A stretch of 35,191 nt of DNA from Oxalobacteraceae bacterium (GTDB lineage: Bacteria; Pseudomonadota; Gammaproteobacteria; Burkholderiales; Burkholderiaceae_D): positions 1 through 35,191 of the forward strand of contig CANGJE010000022.1 of the NCBI GenBank assembly GCA_947454305.1, in the 5' to 3' direction. Below, piece after piece: positions 1 to 8,298 of this stretch. The translations under genes and the position numbers were made by a program. Numbering within the stretch: the first letter of the stretch is position 1; every line of letters starts with the position of its first letter. The notes under the pieces were generated by a model, which did no database searches, was not told the DNA's origin, and saw nothing but the letters and a program-made list of their open reading frames with translations.

Positions 1-164
1 CGCTGCGAAAGACTCATGTTGAGCGAATGATTTACACCAGATAATTGTGCAAGGTCTTCGGAATTCAGAAAATGGCAAATCATTTCTAGCAATTCGCGCG
101 GAATGCTATCTAGCTCGATGCTGTGTGGGTATTCATGACGCTGAGCAACTTGAACTTTGTCCAT
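1..164 (-). CDS. F-box-like domain protein, N-terminal fragment (cut by window edge)
   Basis: An open frame runs from an ATG at 164-162 off the left edge, giving 54 codons. A strong ribosome binding site (AAAGGAG, complement of 171-177) lies six bases before the ATG, which supports the start. Residues about 16-54 read as an F-box: an acidic/hydrophobic lead, Ile-Pro-Arg-Glu-Leu-Leu, then Ile, Phe-Leu, Glu-Asp-Leu, Leu and Gly-Val at the spacing of the eukaryotic motif (LPxELL..I..xL...DLL.L..V). F-box proteins bind Skp1 and recruit substrates to SCF ubiquitin ligases; known bacterial examples are mostly effectors delivered into eukaryotic cells. No signal peptide is visible. The rest of the protein, including any repeats after the F-box, is outside the window. 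That it is a gene is fairly sure; that it acts as an F-box is inference from motif spacing. Confidence 0.68.
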   Translation of the reverse strand, partial: MDKVQVAQRHEYPHSIELDSIPRELLEMICHFLNSEDLAQLSGVNHSLNMSLSQ

Positions 165-218
165 GGCAGACTCCTTTCAAAGCTTGGTCAGTAACTACTC
201 CATAGATTTAGTTCAAAT

Positions 219-248
219 AAAAAAACCACGCAGAAGCGTGGTTTTTTT
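219..248. terminator. Bidirectional Rho-independent terminator after aroG
   Basis: A 13-bp perfect stem (219-231 with 236-248) closes a four-base AGAA loop. The outer pairs are A-tract against T-tract, so a U-run follows the GC core on either strand. It lies 14 bases beyond the aroG stop and separates aroG from the F-box-like gene, which therefore probably has its own promoter. I see no convincing -35/-10 pair between 165 and 218. Confidence 0.88.
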
Positions 249-261
249 AGGTGAGTGGCTC

Positions 262-1323
262 TTATTCGCTCTTGGACAAACGACGCTGGCGTACTGCCTG
301 TGCAAGACCTTCTAATACGGTGATACTGCTATCCCAATCGATGCAACCATCGGTAATCGATTGACCGTAGGTGAGTTCTTTACCCGCCACCAAATCCTGA
401 CGGCCTGCGACTAAGTGGGATTCGATCATCAAACCAATAATACGATCATCACCTTTCGCAACTTGTCCTGCAATATCTGCACATACCGGTACTTGGTTTT
501 CAGGTTTTTTAGAGCTATTCGCGTGTGAGGCGTCGATCATTAGATGCGAAGCTAAGCCGGATGCAGCGATATCTTTACATGCTGCATCAACACTCGCTGC
601 ATCGTAATTAGGCGCCTTACCACCACGCAAAATAATGTGGCAATCTTCATTGCCATTCGTCGACACAATCGCTGAATGACCTGCCTTGGTGACTGACAAA
701 AAGTGATGCGGCTGCGATGCAGCTTTGATGGCGTCAACAGCGATTTTTATATTGCCATCGGTTCCATTTTTAAATCCTACTGGGCACGATAATCCTGAAG
801 CGAGTTCACGATGCACTTGTGACTCGGTGGTACGAGCACCAATAGCGCCCCAACTAATCAGATCAGCAATGTATTGTGGGCTAATCACGTCGAGAAATTC
901 ACTGCCCGCTGGCAAACCTAATTCATTGATATTCATGAGTAGTTCGCGCGCAATACGCAAACCATCGTTGATTTGGAAACTGCCATCGAGGTGGGGATCG
1001 TTAATCAATCCTTTCCAACCGACAGTCGTACGCGGTTTTTCAAAGTACACGCGCATAACAATTTCTAAATCATCTTTTAAGCGCTCTCTTTCAACGACAA
1101 GACGATGCGCATATTCCATCGCCGCTTTCGTGTCATGAATCGAACATGGACCAATCACTACCAATAAACGATCGTCTTGCCCGTGCAGTATGCGATGCAG
1201 CGCCGTACGAGCATTAGCTGTGACGGTGGCAATTTTTTCTGAACAAGGAAGTTCCCGGATCAGATGCGACGGCGGCGTCAGTTCCTTCAATTCTCTAATC
1301 CTTAAGTCGTCGGTACGTGGCAT
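262..1323 (-). CDS. aroG: 3-deoxy-D-arabino-heptulosonate 7-phosphate (DAHP) synthase, class I
   Basis: This enzyme condenses phosphoenolpyruvate with erythrose 4-phosphate, the first committed step to chorismate and the aromatic amino acids. The 353-aa product is the usual length for the AroF/AroG/AroH family and matches it throughout. It has the GPCSIHD motif, the block RVYFEKPRTTVGWKG, the stretch GARTTESQVHRELASGL and a metal-site region around DCHIILRGGK. I chose the ATG at 1323 because the product then begins MPRTDDLRI like the E. coli enzymes and is preceded by a GGAGAG ribosome site. A longer frame from 1365 would start inside the terminator hairpin. The gene is downstream of tldD on the same strand but is separated by a leader peptide and terminator (1354-1483) that look like an attenuator. 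Which amino acid inhibits the enzyme allosterically cannot be read from the sequence. Confidence 0.97.
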   Translation of the reverse strand: MPRTDDLRIRELKELTPPSHLIRELPCSEKIATVTANARTALHRILHGQDDRLLVVIGPCSIHDTKAAMEYAHRLVVERERLKDDLEIVMRVYFEKPRTTVGWKGLINDPHLDGSFQINDGLRIARELLMNINELGLPAGSEFLDVISPQYIADLISWGAIGARTTESQVHRELASGLSCPVGFKNGTDGNIKIAVDAIKAASQPHHFLSVTKAGHSAIVSTNGNEDCHIILRGGKAPNYDAASVDAACKDIAASGLASHLMIDASHANSSKKPENQVPVCADIAGQVAKGDDRIIGLMIESHLVAGRQDLVAGKELTYGQSITDGCIDWDSSITVLEGLAQAVRQRRLSKSE

Positions 1324-1353
1324 GGTCTCTCCAGGAATAATTCGCTTAAAAAC

Positions 1354-1379
1354 AAAAACCGCCATTCCTGGCGGTTTTT
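1354..1379 (-). terminator. Terminator hairpin in the aroG leader (attenuator regions 3:4)
   Basis: On the minus strand the RNA reads a 10-base arm ending ACCGCC (1379-1370), a six-base loop, then GGCGGUUUUU (1363-1354) and a further U-rich run. The perfect 10-bp stem plus U-tract is an intrinsic terminator. It ends 30 bases before the aroG ATG, so it stops transcription before aroG rather than after a preceding gene. Confidence 0.9.
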
Positions 1380-1411
1380 AAAGATTCGGTTCGCTGCGCT
1401 TCTCAATGAAC

Positions 1412-1483
1412 TTACCGCTTCTCCACCGCCGACTGGCTGAGGTAGCTAAAGTAAAAATCAAAGAAAAAACTCAGTTTGAACAT
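1412..1483 (-). CDS. Aromatic leader peptide upstream of aroG
   Basis: A 23-codon frame starts at the ATG at 1483 and ends at TAA 1414-1412. Eight of its residues are aromatic: Phe at 2, 6, 7, 8, 10 and 12, and Tyr at 11 and 14, with the core FFFDFYFSY. This resembles the E. coli pheA leader peptide, which carries runs of Phe, but it also includes Tyr. An in-frame stop lies three codons before the ATG. The ribosome site is weak (GATGAAAC about 4-11 bases upstream). The peptide itself probably has no function; the act of translating it would sense charged tRNA-Phe and tRNA-Tyr. It is well below usual gene-calling length limits. The opposite strand carries a 60-codon open frame that is best read as its shadow. 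Confidence 0.8.
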   Translation of the reverse strand: MFKLSFFFDFYFSYLSQSAVEKR

Positions 1484-1605
1484 TTTGTTTCATCGGCAGG
1501 GCCAATCGGAAATGCGATGGTGCTACAAATCCCAGCACTTGGCAAGCCTTGTTATTTAATCATTAACTTTATAGATCGCCGTTGGTAATTTCACCGGGGA
1601 TAAAA

Positions 1606-1623
1606 CCGTCTGAAATCAGGCGG
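1606..1623 (-). terminator. Weak terminator overlapping the tldD stop
   Basis: The minus-strand RNA forms an 8-position stem (1623-1616 with 1613-1606, one C-A mismatch) around a two-base gap and is followed by UUUUAU. It overlaps the tldD TGA at 1618-1616. The short stem suggests only partial termination, so some tldD transcripts may enter the aroG leader. Confidence 0.45.
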
Positions 1624-3076
1624 TACCACCAACGGTCAAGTCTTCAATGCGCAAGGTAGGCTGACCCACACCAACCGGCACGCTCTGACCATCTTTACCG
1701 CAGGTGCCAACACCTGAATCCAACCGCATGTCATTTCCGATCATGGAAACACGGTTAAGAACGTCCGGGCCATTACCAATCAGTGTCGCGCCTTTGACTG
1801 GATATGACAGCTTGCCATCTTCGATCATCCACGCTTCGCTGGCCGAGAAAACAAATTTTCCATTGGTAATGTCAACCTGACCACCACCAAAATTCACGGC
1901 ATATAAACCATTTTTTACGGACTCGAGTATCTCGCCCGGATCACGATCACCCGCTAGCATGTAGGTGTTGGTCATGCGCGGCATGGGCAGGTGCGCATAC
2001 GATTCACGACGACCATTACCGGTTAGTGGCATTTTCATTAAGCGGGCATTCAATGTGTCTTGTATGTAGGCGCGCAAGATGCCGTCTTCTATCAGCGTGG
2101 TGCATTGTGTGGCGTTGCCTTCATCATCCACATTCAGCGAGCCGCGACGATCTTTAATGGTTCCATCATCGACGACGGTTACGCCGCGCGCAGCAACACG
2201 TTCACCGATACGACCTGAAAATGCACTTGAGCCTTTGCGATTGAAATCACCTTCTAAGCCATGACCTATCGCTTCGTGCAACAACACACCGGGCCAACCT
2301 GGGCCAAGCACCACGGTCATTGGGCCTGCAGGTGCAGGGCGCGATTCGAGATTAACTAATGCGGAATTGACTGCCTCACTGGCATATTTTTCAATCAGCT
2401 CTTCTGAAAAATACGAAAAATCATAACGTCCGCCGCCACCGGATGTACCGACTTCACGACGTCCATTCTGTTCGGCGATTACGGTCAACGATAAACGAAC
2501 TAGAGGACGAATGTCCGCAGCGATAACACCGTCACTACGCACGACTAAAACGACATCTTGCTCGCCTGCCAATCCAGCCATCACCTGAACGATACGTGGA
2601 TCTTTGGCACGCGCGATACGTTCAATCTTTTCCAGTAATTGAACTTTAGCGGTTGCATCAAGCGAGACAAACGGATCTTTAGGAAGATACAGCGAACGTG
2701 CGCCTGCAGGTTTAACGCGCGATGCGACTTTAATTTTTCCGGCACCCTGACGTGCGATGGTACGAGTTGCTGCAGCAGCATCGAGTAAGGCTGTTTCAGA
2801 AATTTCGTCTGAATACGAAAAGGCTGTGCGATCACCCGAAACCGCTCGTACACCCACGCCTTGATCAATCGAAAAGCTACCCGTTTTTACGATGCTCTCT
2901 TCCAGACTCCAACTCTCGCTGCGCGTAAATTGAAAATACAAATCAGCATAATCAACGCGATGGGTAAATATCGATCCGAGTACTTTCAATAAATGACCTT
3001 CATCGAGGCCATTGGGCGTAAGCAGGATGTCACGAGCCGCTTGGTGAGTAGCGAGATTAGGTTCAATTAGCTTCAT
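1616..3076 (-). CDS. tldD: TldD, metalloprotease subunit
   Basis: TldD pairs with TldE/PmbA to form a cytoplasmic zinc protease that degrades unfolded peptides and, in E. coli, matures microcin B17 and processes CcdA. The 486-aa product has the family length. The HExxxH zinc motif is HEAIGH at residues 267-272, followed by GLEGD, and the C-terminal GTCGKDGQ supplies the expected zinc-ligand cysteine. The N-terminal half has the typical DYADLYFQ and DQGVGVRAVSG segments. It follows the yhdP-nitrilase pair on the same strand after 148 bases that hold only a 7-bp inverted repeat (3112-3118 and 3172-3178). No strong ribosome site precedes the ATG. TldE is not in the window, as is common because the two genes are usually unlinked. 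Confidence 0.97.
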   Translation of the reverse strand: MKLIEPNLATHQAARDILLTPNGLDEGHLLKVLGSIFTHRVDYADLYFQFTRSESWSLEESIVKTGSFSIDQGVGVRAVSGDRTAFSYSDEISETALLDAAAATRTIARQGAGKIKVASRVKPAGARSLYLPKDPFVSLDATAKVQLLEKIERIARAKDPRIVQVMAGLAGEQDVVLVVRSDGVIAADIRPLVRLSLTVIAEQNGRREVGTSGGGGRYDFSYFSEELIEKYASEAVNSALVNLESRPAPAGPMTVVLGPGWPGVLLHEAIGHGLEGDFNRKGSSAFSGRIGERVAARGVTVVDDGTIKDRRGSLNVDDEGNATQCTTLIEDGILRAYIQDTLNARLMKMPLTGNGRRESYAHLPMPRMTNTYMLAGDRDPGEILESVKNGLYAVNFGGGQVDITNGKFVFSASEAWMIEDGKLSYPVKGATLIGNGPDVLNRVSMIGNDMRLDSGVGTCGKDGQSVPVGVGQPTLRIEDLTVGGTA

Positions 3077-3224
3077 AGGATAGTTTGGCTTGGTAGGGCG
3101 TAAAGACAGAACCCCGATGATACTGGATCGCCTTGATTTGCGCTGTGCGCCGTACTCAAAACCTGAGAAAAATCGGGGATTAATGAGGTGCTAGTCAGAC
3201 TGCTCGAAAGTACTGCCAAAATAA

Positions 3225-4037
3225 TTACAGGCGACGATGTTGCAGGGCTGGCAAACTGGCCCGCACGCTGGCAAGTTGGGACAGATCTAGCTCACCCATC
3301 ACCACGCCTTCACCTTCAGGCTTTTGGATAAGAATCTCGCCCCAAGGGTCTATCAACATGCTGTGGCCCCAGGTGCGGCGGCCGGTCACGTGCTTACCAC
3401 CTTGAGCGGCTGCCATTACAAAACATTGGTTTTCGATCGCACGCGCCCTGAGCAAAATTTCCCAATGCGCCTGACCGGTCGTGTAGGTAAACGCAGCTGG
3501 AACGACCAACAGATCACACAAACCCATCGCCCTATACAGCTCGGGAAAACGCAGGTCGTAGCAAATAGAGAGCCCTACCCTCAGTTGCGCTGTCTGAAGC
3601 ACTGCAACGTCATCGCCGGCGACAATAGTGCGCGACTCATCAAAGGCTTCGGTGCCACGAGAAAAACCAAACAAATGAATCTTGTCGTAGTGCTTAGCGA
3701 GTTGTCCATCCGGGCTATACGCTAATAGCGTATTACGAACTTTGCCTTCTTCATCGGATACCAGAGGAATAGTGCCGCCGATTAGCCAGATACTGTACTC
3801 ATGCGCCATTGTCGACATGAATTCTTGTAATGGCCCGTGACCCAGTGTCTCAGCATGAGCAAGTTTGTCAGTATCGTGCTGACCGAGGATGGCCCAGTAC
3901 TCAGGCAATAAGACCACGGTCGCACCCTGCTCTGCTGCTTCACGTATGTAACGTGCCGCAGTTTGTTTATTTTCTGCAGGGTCTGGTGTAGACACCATTT
4001 GCACAGCAGCGACTTTAAGCATCATTTGCATGGTCAT
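3225..4037 (-). CDS. Carbon-nitrogen hydrolase, nitrilase superfamily (Nit-like amidase)
   Basis: A 270-aa protein of the nitrilase superfamily with the full Glu-Lys-Cys triad: E46 in LLPEYW, K119 in YDKIHLFGF and C159 in SICYDLRFPELYR. The closing segment SLPALQHRR is typical of the Nit1/Nit2-like branch, whose characterised members hydrolyse omega-amides such as deaminated glutathione. That substrate is a family inference only; it could act on another amide. The protein should be cytoplasmic, as no signal is seen. Translation is probably coupled to yhdP: the yhdP TGA (4043-4041) is three bases before the first ATG. Four methionines stand within the first six residues; the first homologous residues begin at MLKVAAVQM, so the true start may be a few codons later. 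Confidence 0.93.
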   Translation of the reverse strand: MTMQMMLKVAAVQMVSTPDPAENKQTAARYIREAAEQGATVVLLPEYWAILGQHDTDKLAHAETLGHGPLQEFMSTMAHEYSIWLIGGTIPLVSDEEGKVRNTLLAYSPDGQLAKHYDKIHLFGFSRGTEAFDESRTIVAGDDVAVLQTAQLRVGLSICYDLRFPELYRAMGLCDLLVVPAAFTYTTGQAHWEILLRARAIENQCFVMAAAQGGKHVTGRRTWGHSMLIDPWGEILIQKPEGEGVVMGELDLSQLASVRASLPALQHRRL

Positions 4038-4040
4038 TTC

Positions 4041-7000
4041 TCATTGCTGAGGAGGCTTTTCGGCTTCGATGGCAGGCAGCTTGCGTTTAGACGTGGCTTT
4101 CTTAACCGCAGGATCTTTCCATGGACCAGTGACTTGATACTCCTGCGTTAATGCTTGTGATAAAGGACTGCGCAAAAATAACTGCGCTAAAAATGATCCC
4201 AAACCAATCACTGGATTAATCGCCAGCCCATAGACTACTGATGCGCCGCCGGCATTCAATTCTGGAATGACCACGACATTTAAATTTTGCGTTTCATCAT
4301 TTAAATCAACGGTACCATCCATCAACACCACTGCGTTCACACCACGCATCTTAAATGTATCTGTTTTGAGTACGCCACGCGCGATAACGGCGGTGCTGGC
4401 CATGCTATCGAATGCAAAACCATCAGAAAAAATATCGCGGAAATCTAACGTCAATCGGCGTGGTAATGATTGCAAGCTCATCACGTTCAATAGCTTAGCT
4501 ACTCCGGGGTCTGCTTTCAAAAACTGACCCGATGAAATCTTCAGACTCAGGTTTCCGGTTAGCGAAGGAAAATCAAATGCATCGGGCGATCCTTTCCAGC
4601 TAACCTCACCCTCAATACGACCTTTACCGCCGCGCAGAGTTTTTTCAAATCCAATCCGATCCAGCATGCGCCCTGCATCGTTAATCTCCATTTCATACAT
4701 CATCGTGGAGAGACTATCTGTTGCAAACACTTGCCACTTGCCGGTGGCACGCAATGTCGCATCAGGATTGACGATGACGAGCTTACTAATACGCCACTCT
4801 CTTCCTGGACCGAGGCCTGCATTGGTTGCACTTAACTCAAGTCGACCTAGCGACATACCTCTAAGCTGAAAATTATCAGCAACCACATCCAGACCAGGTA
4901 ATTCACGCGAGGTTTTTTTGCCACTCAACAGCTCAGTCACTTCAGATGCATCCGACTGAGGAATAATCAGCGACGTGAAATTAGCTGTGAATTTCCCTGC
5001 GCCGCGCTCAAACCATGGGTCATCCCAACTAGCATGTCCATTGGCCTGATCGGAATGAATATTAAATTGCCAGCCATCGCGATAACGTGATGCGCCTAAT
5101 ACGGCATTGGTGAGAGTCCTATTTGCCAATATCAATTCACTGCTTCGAATACTTATCATGTCGGGCGCAACGAAACTGTTGTAATCCATAGCGCCTGTAC
5201 TGCTATCCACTCCACCTGTTTGATCACCTGTTAAAACAGTAATAGTCGAACGCCAAGCATCAATGTCGACTGACGGTAAATTAATGTTGATACCCACGCC
5301 ACTGTCTGGTTGCGGAGGTGGCAAGTTAACACCAATACCCCCACGCGCCAGCTTCCAAGGTGCATTACGCGCATTAATTCGCTGGCGCACATAACGCGCC
5401 ACCATGCTTTTACCTAAATTGATTTTTATTTCTTCTTGTTGAATTGTAGGATCAGGCGAGTTCAGTGGGGTCAATGCAAATCTCAATGGCAGAGCGTCGC
5501 CCATGTTCTTAACCAATGGCGCAGGAAGATCTAACACTACACCGACCAAAGATGAGTCGATGGTCAGCTCTGGCCGCTGATTTTTTATACGTAATAGCGC
5601 AGAGTAACGCGTACTACCCGATATTTTTTTGGTCAGCCTGCGTATGCTAGGTACATTTAAACCACGCGCTATGCCATCCACTGTCACTGAGCCATCTAAC
5701 CGAGTTTGTACTGAGCCGTCTTTCTGCGTACCTCCGTTGATAAGAACATTCCCGCCTAAGAATCCACCCTGAACTCCATTGATCTGAAACCCATGATCAG
5801 AAAATGATAATTCGCCGCTAGTGTTTTGTATGCTGGGCAATGAACGCCATAGCTGAACTTCATTTCCTTGAAAACGCAGATTACCCTGAACAGTCGGCTG
5901 CAAACCTGCTGTCAACGGCACTTGCAATTGCAAAGCTACTCGTGCATTACCTGTTGCTCTTGCCTCTTCAGTAATGCTATCGATCCAACCAGCAATCGGA
6001 GTGCTGTTCACAACGTTGAGCATGGACTGAAGCGAACCATTCGCACTTCCATTCAAATCCAAAACAGCGCGAGTCGATAAATAATCAGGGATAACTGCAT
6101 CAACGGCAGAAATTTGCACACCTCCTACACGTGCACTGTCAGCGTGAACTTGTATACGTGCTTGGTCTAATGCGAGCGCCCCTTTAATGTTTTCAATCGG
6201 AGTCCAGAGTGGCGTTCGTTTATCTTGTGCGAATTCAAATGGCGCAGGATTCAACGTAGCGTCATTAATACGCGCATTGATTTTGAAGATGCCGGTTGAT
6301 TTTTCACCCGAGCGTTTCGACTGAAATGGAAATTTGTCTAACTCACCCTTAACAGCTAGCTGCACATCCTGGGCTTGACCATCCAATAACGCACGACTAA
6401 TCCAATCACGCGTTAGCTGAGGTATACCGGCCGGTAAAAATCCACCAACGCGAGTCAGCTCCAGTGAGGGAATATGTAACCGTATATCGATTTCGCCTAG
6501 CTTGTTTTTATTAAACGGCAGCGGCAAGGAATGAGAGCCCTCGAGCGTGCCTTTTATTCCCGTCTGAATAAACTGCATATCCACAATTTTCATCATTAGG
6601 CGATTACGTTCCCGCAGCGACCAATTGGCATCTAATACCAATTCTTCGAACGACAATGTCGGATTATTCAAAATATCTGACACATAAAAGACGACGCCCT
6701 TACCGCTTAGCTTGGCGTTGCCACCGTCCTGAGTTGCATCGATTTCGCCTGAAAGCCCTTCAAAACCTGGCACTGCACTGCGTGCTTCTACGTTAGGCGC
6801 CGCTGCCCGTTCAGATTGCGGACGCAATGCTAAACCTGCGAATTTTCCACTCAATCGATATTTTCCTGCCCCAGGAAGGTTGCCATCCCAGCTAGCAAGA
6901 AAATCATGCAGCTGACCACGCGGCGCGAAATCTGCCAACATCTGTCGCTCAGTTAAGGACAATGGCAAATGACCTGCTAAACGCGATAAGGCTTCTAGGT

Positions 7001-8195
7001 CAAGTTCAGTAATTTGTAATTCATGATGTTCGTCGCGACCATCACGCGAAGCGGTATAAAAATGATGAGCCGTAGTTGAAGGCAGAACTTGACCTTGATC
7101 GGTTCGAAGCGAAAAATTCGATAAGGTAATTGCGTGCCCATGCGCGCCAAAAGAAAATATTTTTTGCTTTAACCCAGACGCCACTTCACCCGCTGATACT
7201 CGACCACTAACGGCAATTAACTTAAGTGGATTGAGCTCATCACTCAATTGCACTGACAGATTTTCCAGATCAAGATCAGCCGTGACATTAACGATAACGC
7301 GATGATCAAATCGCAGCCATGAACGAATAGCGCCTGTGCCGCCGGCTACTTTGTAAGGCCACGTAACGTAAGGCTTCCAAGCATCAAGATTAGTATTGCG
7401 CCAATCAACAAATAACTCACCAACCCATTGATTGACATCTGACGCATGCGCCGCAAAGGCAGGATGTTTGAATTCAGCCCTCACATCAATCGGTGCCGCC
7501 AACTCTTCGGGAGGCGTCGCATTGAGTACAGCCTTATGTGTAAGCCATTGATTTTGAAGTACGAAAGTCACACGGCTCAAAGTGAGATCAGGCGCATCTC
7601 GTAAAGCATCACGCCAGCGTATCCAGCCATCACGAATAACAATTTGATGCTGAGCCAATAACCAATCGAATCCGCTTCCCTGACCCTGTTTTTCAACATC
7701 AACCGCGATGCCGCCAACAAAAATTTTACCTTCATTATTTCGCTCGATTTCCAAATCGGGACGAAGTATTTCCAATTGATCCAACCGGAGTTGCGCTGTA
7801 ACGGCTGACCACCACGAAACAGTTGCAGACACGCTAGGCAAGATCAATGCGCGCTCGCCTTGCTGGTCGTAGATAATTAAATTATCTAATTGAAGACGAG
7901 GATTCAGACCACTCCAGTCAGCGCGAATGGCGTTAATAGTGACTGGCCTGCTAAGGAAATGACTGGCTAGCTGTTCGACCTCAGGCTTGTAATGATCGAT
8001 ATTGGGGAGGATGAGGTAGCGTAACGATAGAAAAGCGGCACAAAAGGCGAAATAAAAAATGACAAGCGTTATTAACAACCAGCCCAGCGCGTGATGCGTG
8101 ATGCGGTTTGCTGATTTATAACTCGCCGACAACGCACGCCATCCGGCGGCCAATACGCGCGTAATTGAGTTGTTAGATTGTGGATCGCTCGACAT
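4041..8195 (-). CDS. yhdP: YhdP family AsmA-like envelope protein (TIGR02099)
   Basis: A very large 1384-aa protein with one N-terminal membrane segment (about residues 38-60, rich in Leu, Ile and Phe) followed by a long periplasmic region. The family belongs to the AsmA-like/bridge-type proteins; E. coli YhdP works with TamB and YdbH in moving phospholipid from the inner to the outer membrane. Recognisable parts are the DUF3971-type middle region and the C-terminal AsmA-like part containing RGVNAVVLMDGTVDLN and ending with GSFLAQLFLRSPLSQAL. It is somewhat longer than the roughly 1270-residue E. coli protein, as usual in betaproteobacteria. The lysine- and proline-rich tail is probably cytosol-independent filler. 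It is divergent from glnE and leads the nitrilase gene, an arrangement I recall from other betaproteobacteria. An AAGGAAG element lies about 13 bases before the ATG. Confidence 0.93.
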   Translation of the reverse strand: MSSDPQSNNSITRVLAAGWRALSASYKSANRITHHALGWLLITLVIFYFAFCAAFLSLRYLILPNIDHYKPEVEQLASHFLSRPVTINAIRADWSGLNPRLQLDNLIIYDQQGERALILPSVSATVSWWSAVTAQLRLDQLEILRPDLEIERNNEGKIFVGGIAVDVEKQGQGSGFDWLLAQHQIVIRDGWIRWRDALRDAPDLTLSRVTFVLQNQWLTHKAVLNATPPEELAAPIDVRAEFKHPAFAAHASDVNQWVGELFVDWRNTNLDAWKPYVTWPYKVAGGTGAIRSWLRFDHRVIVNVTADLDLENLSVQLSDELNPLKLIAVSGRVSAGEVASGLKQKIFSFGAHGHAITLSNFSLRTDQGQVLPSTTAHHFYTASRDGRDEHHELQITELDLEALSRLAGHLPLSLTERQMLADFAPRGQLHDFLASWDGNLPGAGKYRLSGKFAGLALRPQSERAAAPNVEARSAVPGFEGLSGEIDATQDGGNAKLSGKGVVFYVSDILNNPTLSFEELVLDANWSLRERNRLMMKIVDMQFIQTGIKGTLEGSHSLPLPFNKNKLGEIDIRLHIPSLELTRVGGFLPAGIPQLTRDWISRALLDGQAQDVQLAVKGELDKFPFQSKRSGEKSTGIFKINARINDATLNPAPFEFAQDKRTPLWTPIENIKGALALDQARIQVHADSARVGGVQISAVDAVIPDYLSTRAVLDLNGSANGSLQSMLNVVNSTPIAGWIDSITEEARATGNARVALQLQVPLTAGLQPTVQGNLRFQGNEVQLWRSLPSIQNTSGELSFSDHGFQINGVQGGFLGGNVLINGGTQKDGSVQTRLDGSVTVDGIARGLNVPSIRRLTKKISGSTRYSALLRIKNQRPELTIDSSLVGVVLDLPAPLVKNMGDALPLRFALTPLNSPDPTIQQEEIKINLGKSMVARYVRQRINARNAPWKLARGGIGVNLPPPQPDSGVGININLPSVDIDAWRSTITVLTGDQTGGVDSSTGAMDYNSFVAPDMISIRSSELILANRTLTNAVLGASRYRDGWQFNIHSDQANGHASWDDPWFERGAGKFTANFTSLIIPQSDASEVTELLSGKKTSRELPGLDVVADNFQLRGMSLGRLELSATNAGLGPGREWRISKLVIVNPDATLRATGKWQVFATDSLSTMMYEMEINDAGRMLDRIGFEKTLRGGKGRIEGEVSWKGSPDAFDFPSLTGNLSLKISSGQFLKADPGVAKLLNVMSLQSLPRRLTLDFRDIFSDGFAFDSMASTAVIARGVLKTDTFKMRGVNAVVLMDGTVDLNDETQNLNVVVIPELNAGGASVVYGLAINPVIGLGSFLAQLFLRSPLSQALTQEYQVTGPWKDPAVKKATSKRKLPAIEAEKPPQQ

Positions 8196-8298
8196 CGGTC
8201 GTACAGCTTCCTTGCTTCGTTAGTATCATAGTATTACATCGAGCTTACCGGCCCTCTTGCCGACGACGCAAACTCTAGCCAAATTACCTGACAACATA

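Larger units (their letters stand above)
1354..1483 (-). promoter_or_regulatory. Candidate Phe/Tyr transcription attenuator of aroG
   Basis: Seen in the sequence: a Phe/Tyr-rich leader frame (1483-1412) is followed by the terminator at 1379-1354. Inside the leader frame the RNA segment GGCGGU (1430-1425) is an exact copy of the terminator's 3' arm. It can therefore pair with ACCGCC (1375-1370) as an antiterminator. A segment just upstream (1444-1435) can pair imperfectly with 1430-1421 around an AGUC loop. This is the 1:2 / 2:3 / 3:4 layout known from pheA and trp leaders. A ribosome stalled on Phe/Tyr codons would cover region 1 and free region 2, allowing read-through into aroG. A ribosome reaching the stop at 1412 would mask region 2, so the terminator would form. 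The mechanism is inferred. No clear promoter was found upstream, so initiation may come from between tldD and the leader or from tldD itself. Confidence 0.78.

Noticed and set aside
181..218. A promoter for the F-box-like gene (TTGAAC, 17 bases, TACTGA on the minus strand)
   Set aside because: The -10 matches consensus at only two of six positions.
1406..1588. A 60-codon plus-strand open frame between aroG and tldD
   Set aside because: It lies opposite the aromatic leader peptide, has no ribosome site and resembles no family; the minus-strand attenuator explains the region better.
8257..8298. A TTG start for glnE
   Set aside because: The added 14 residues lack homology and no ribosome site precedes the TTG; it remains possible.
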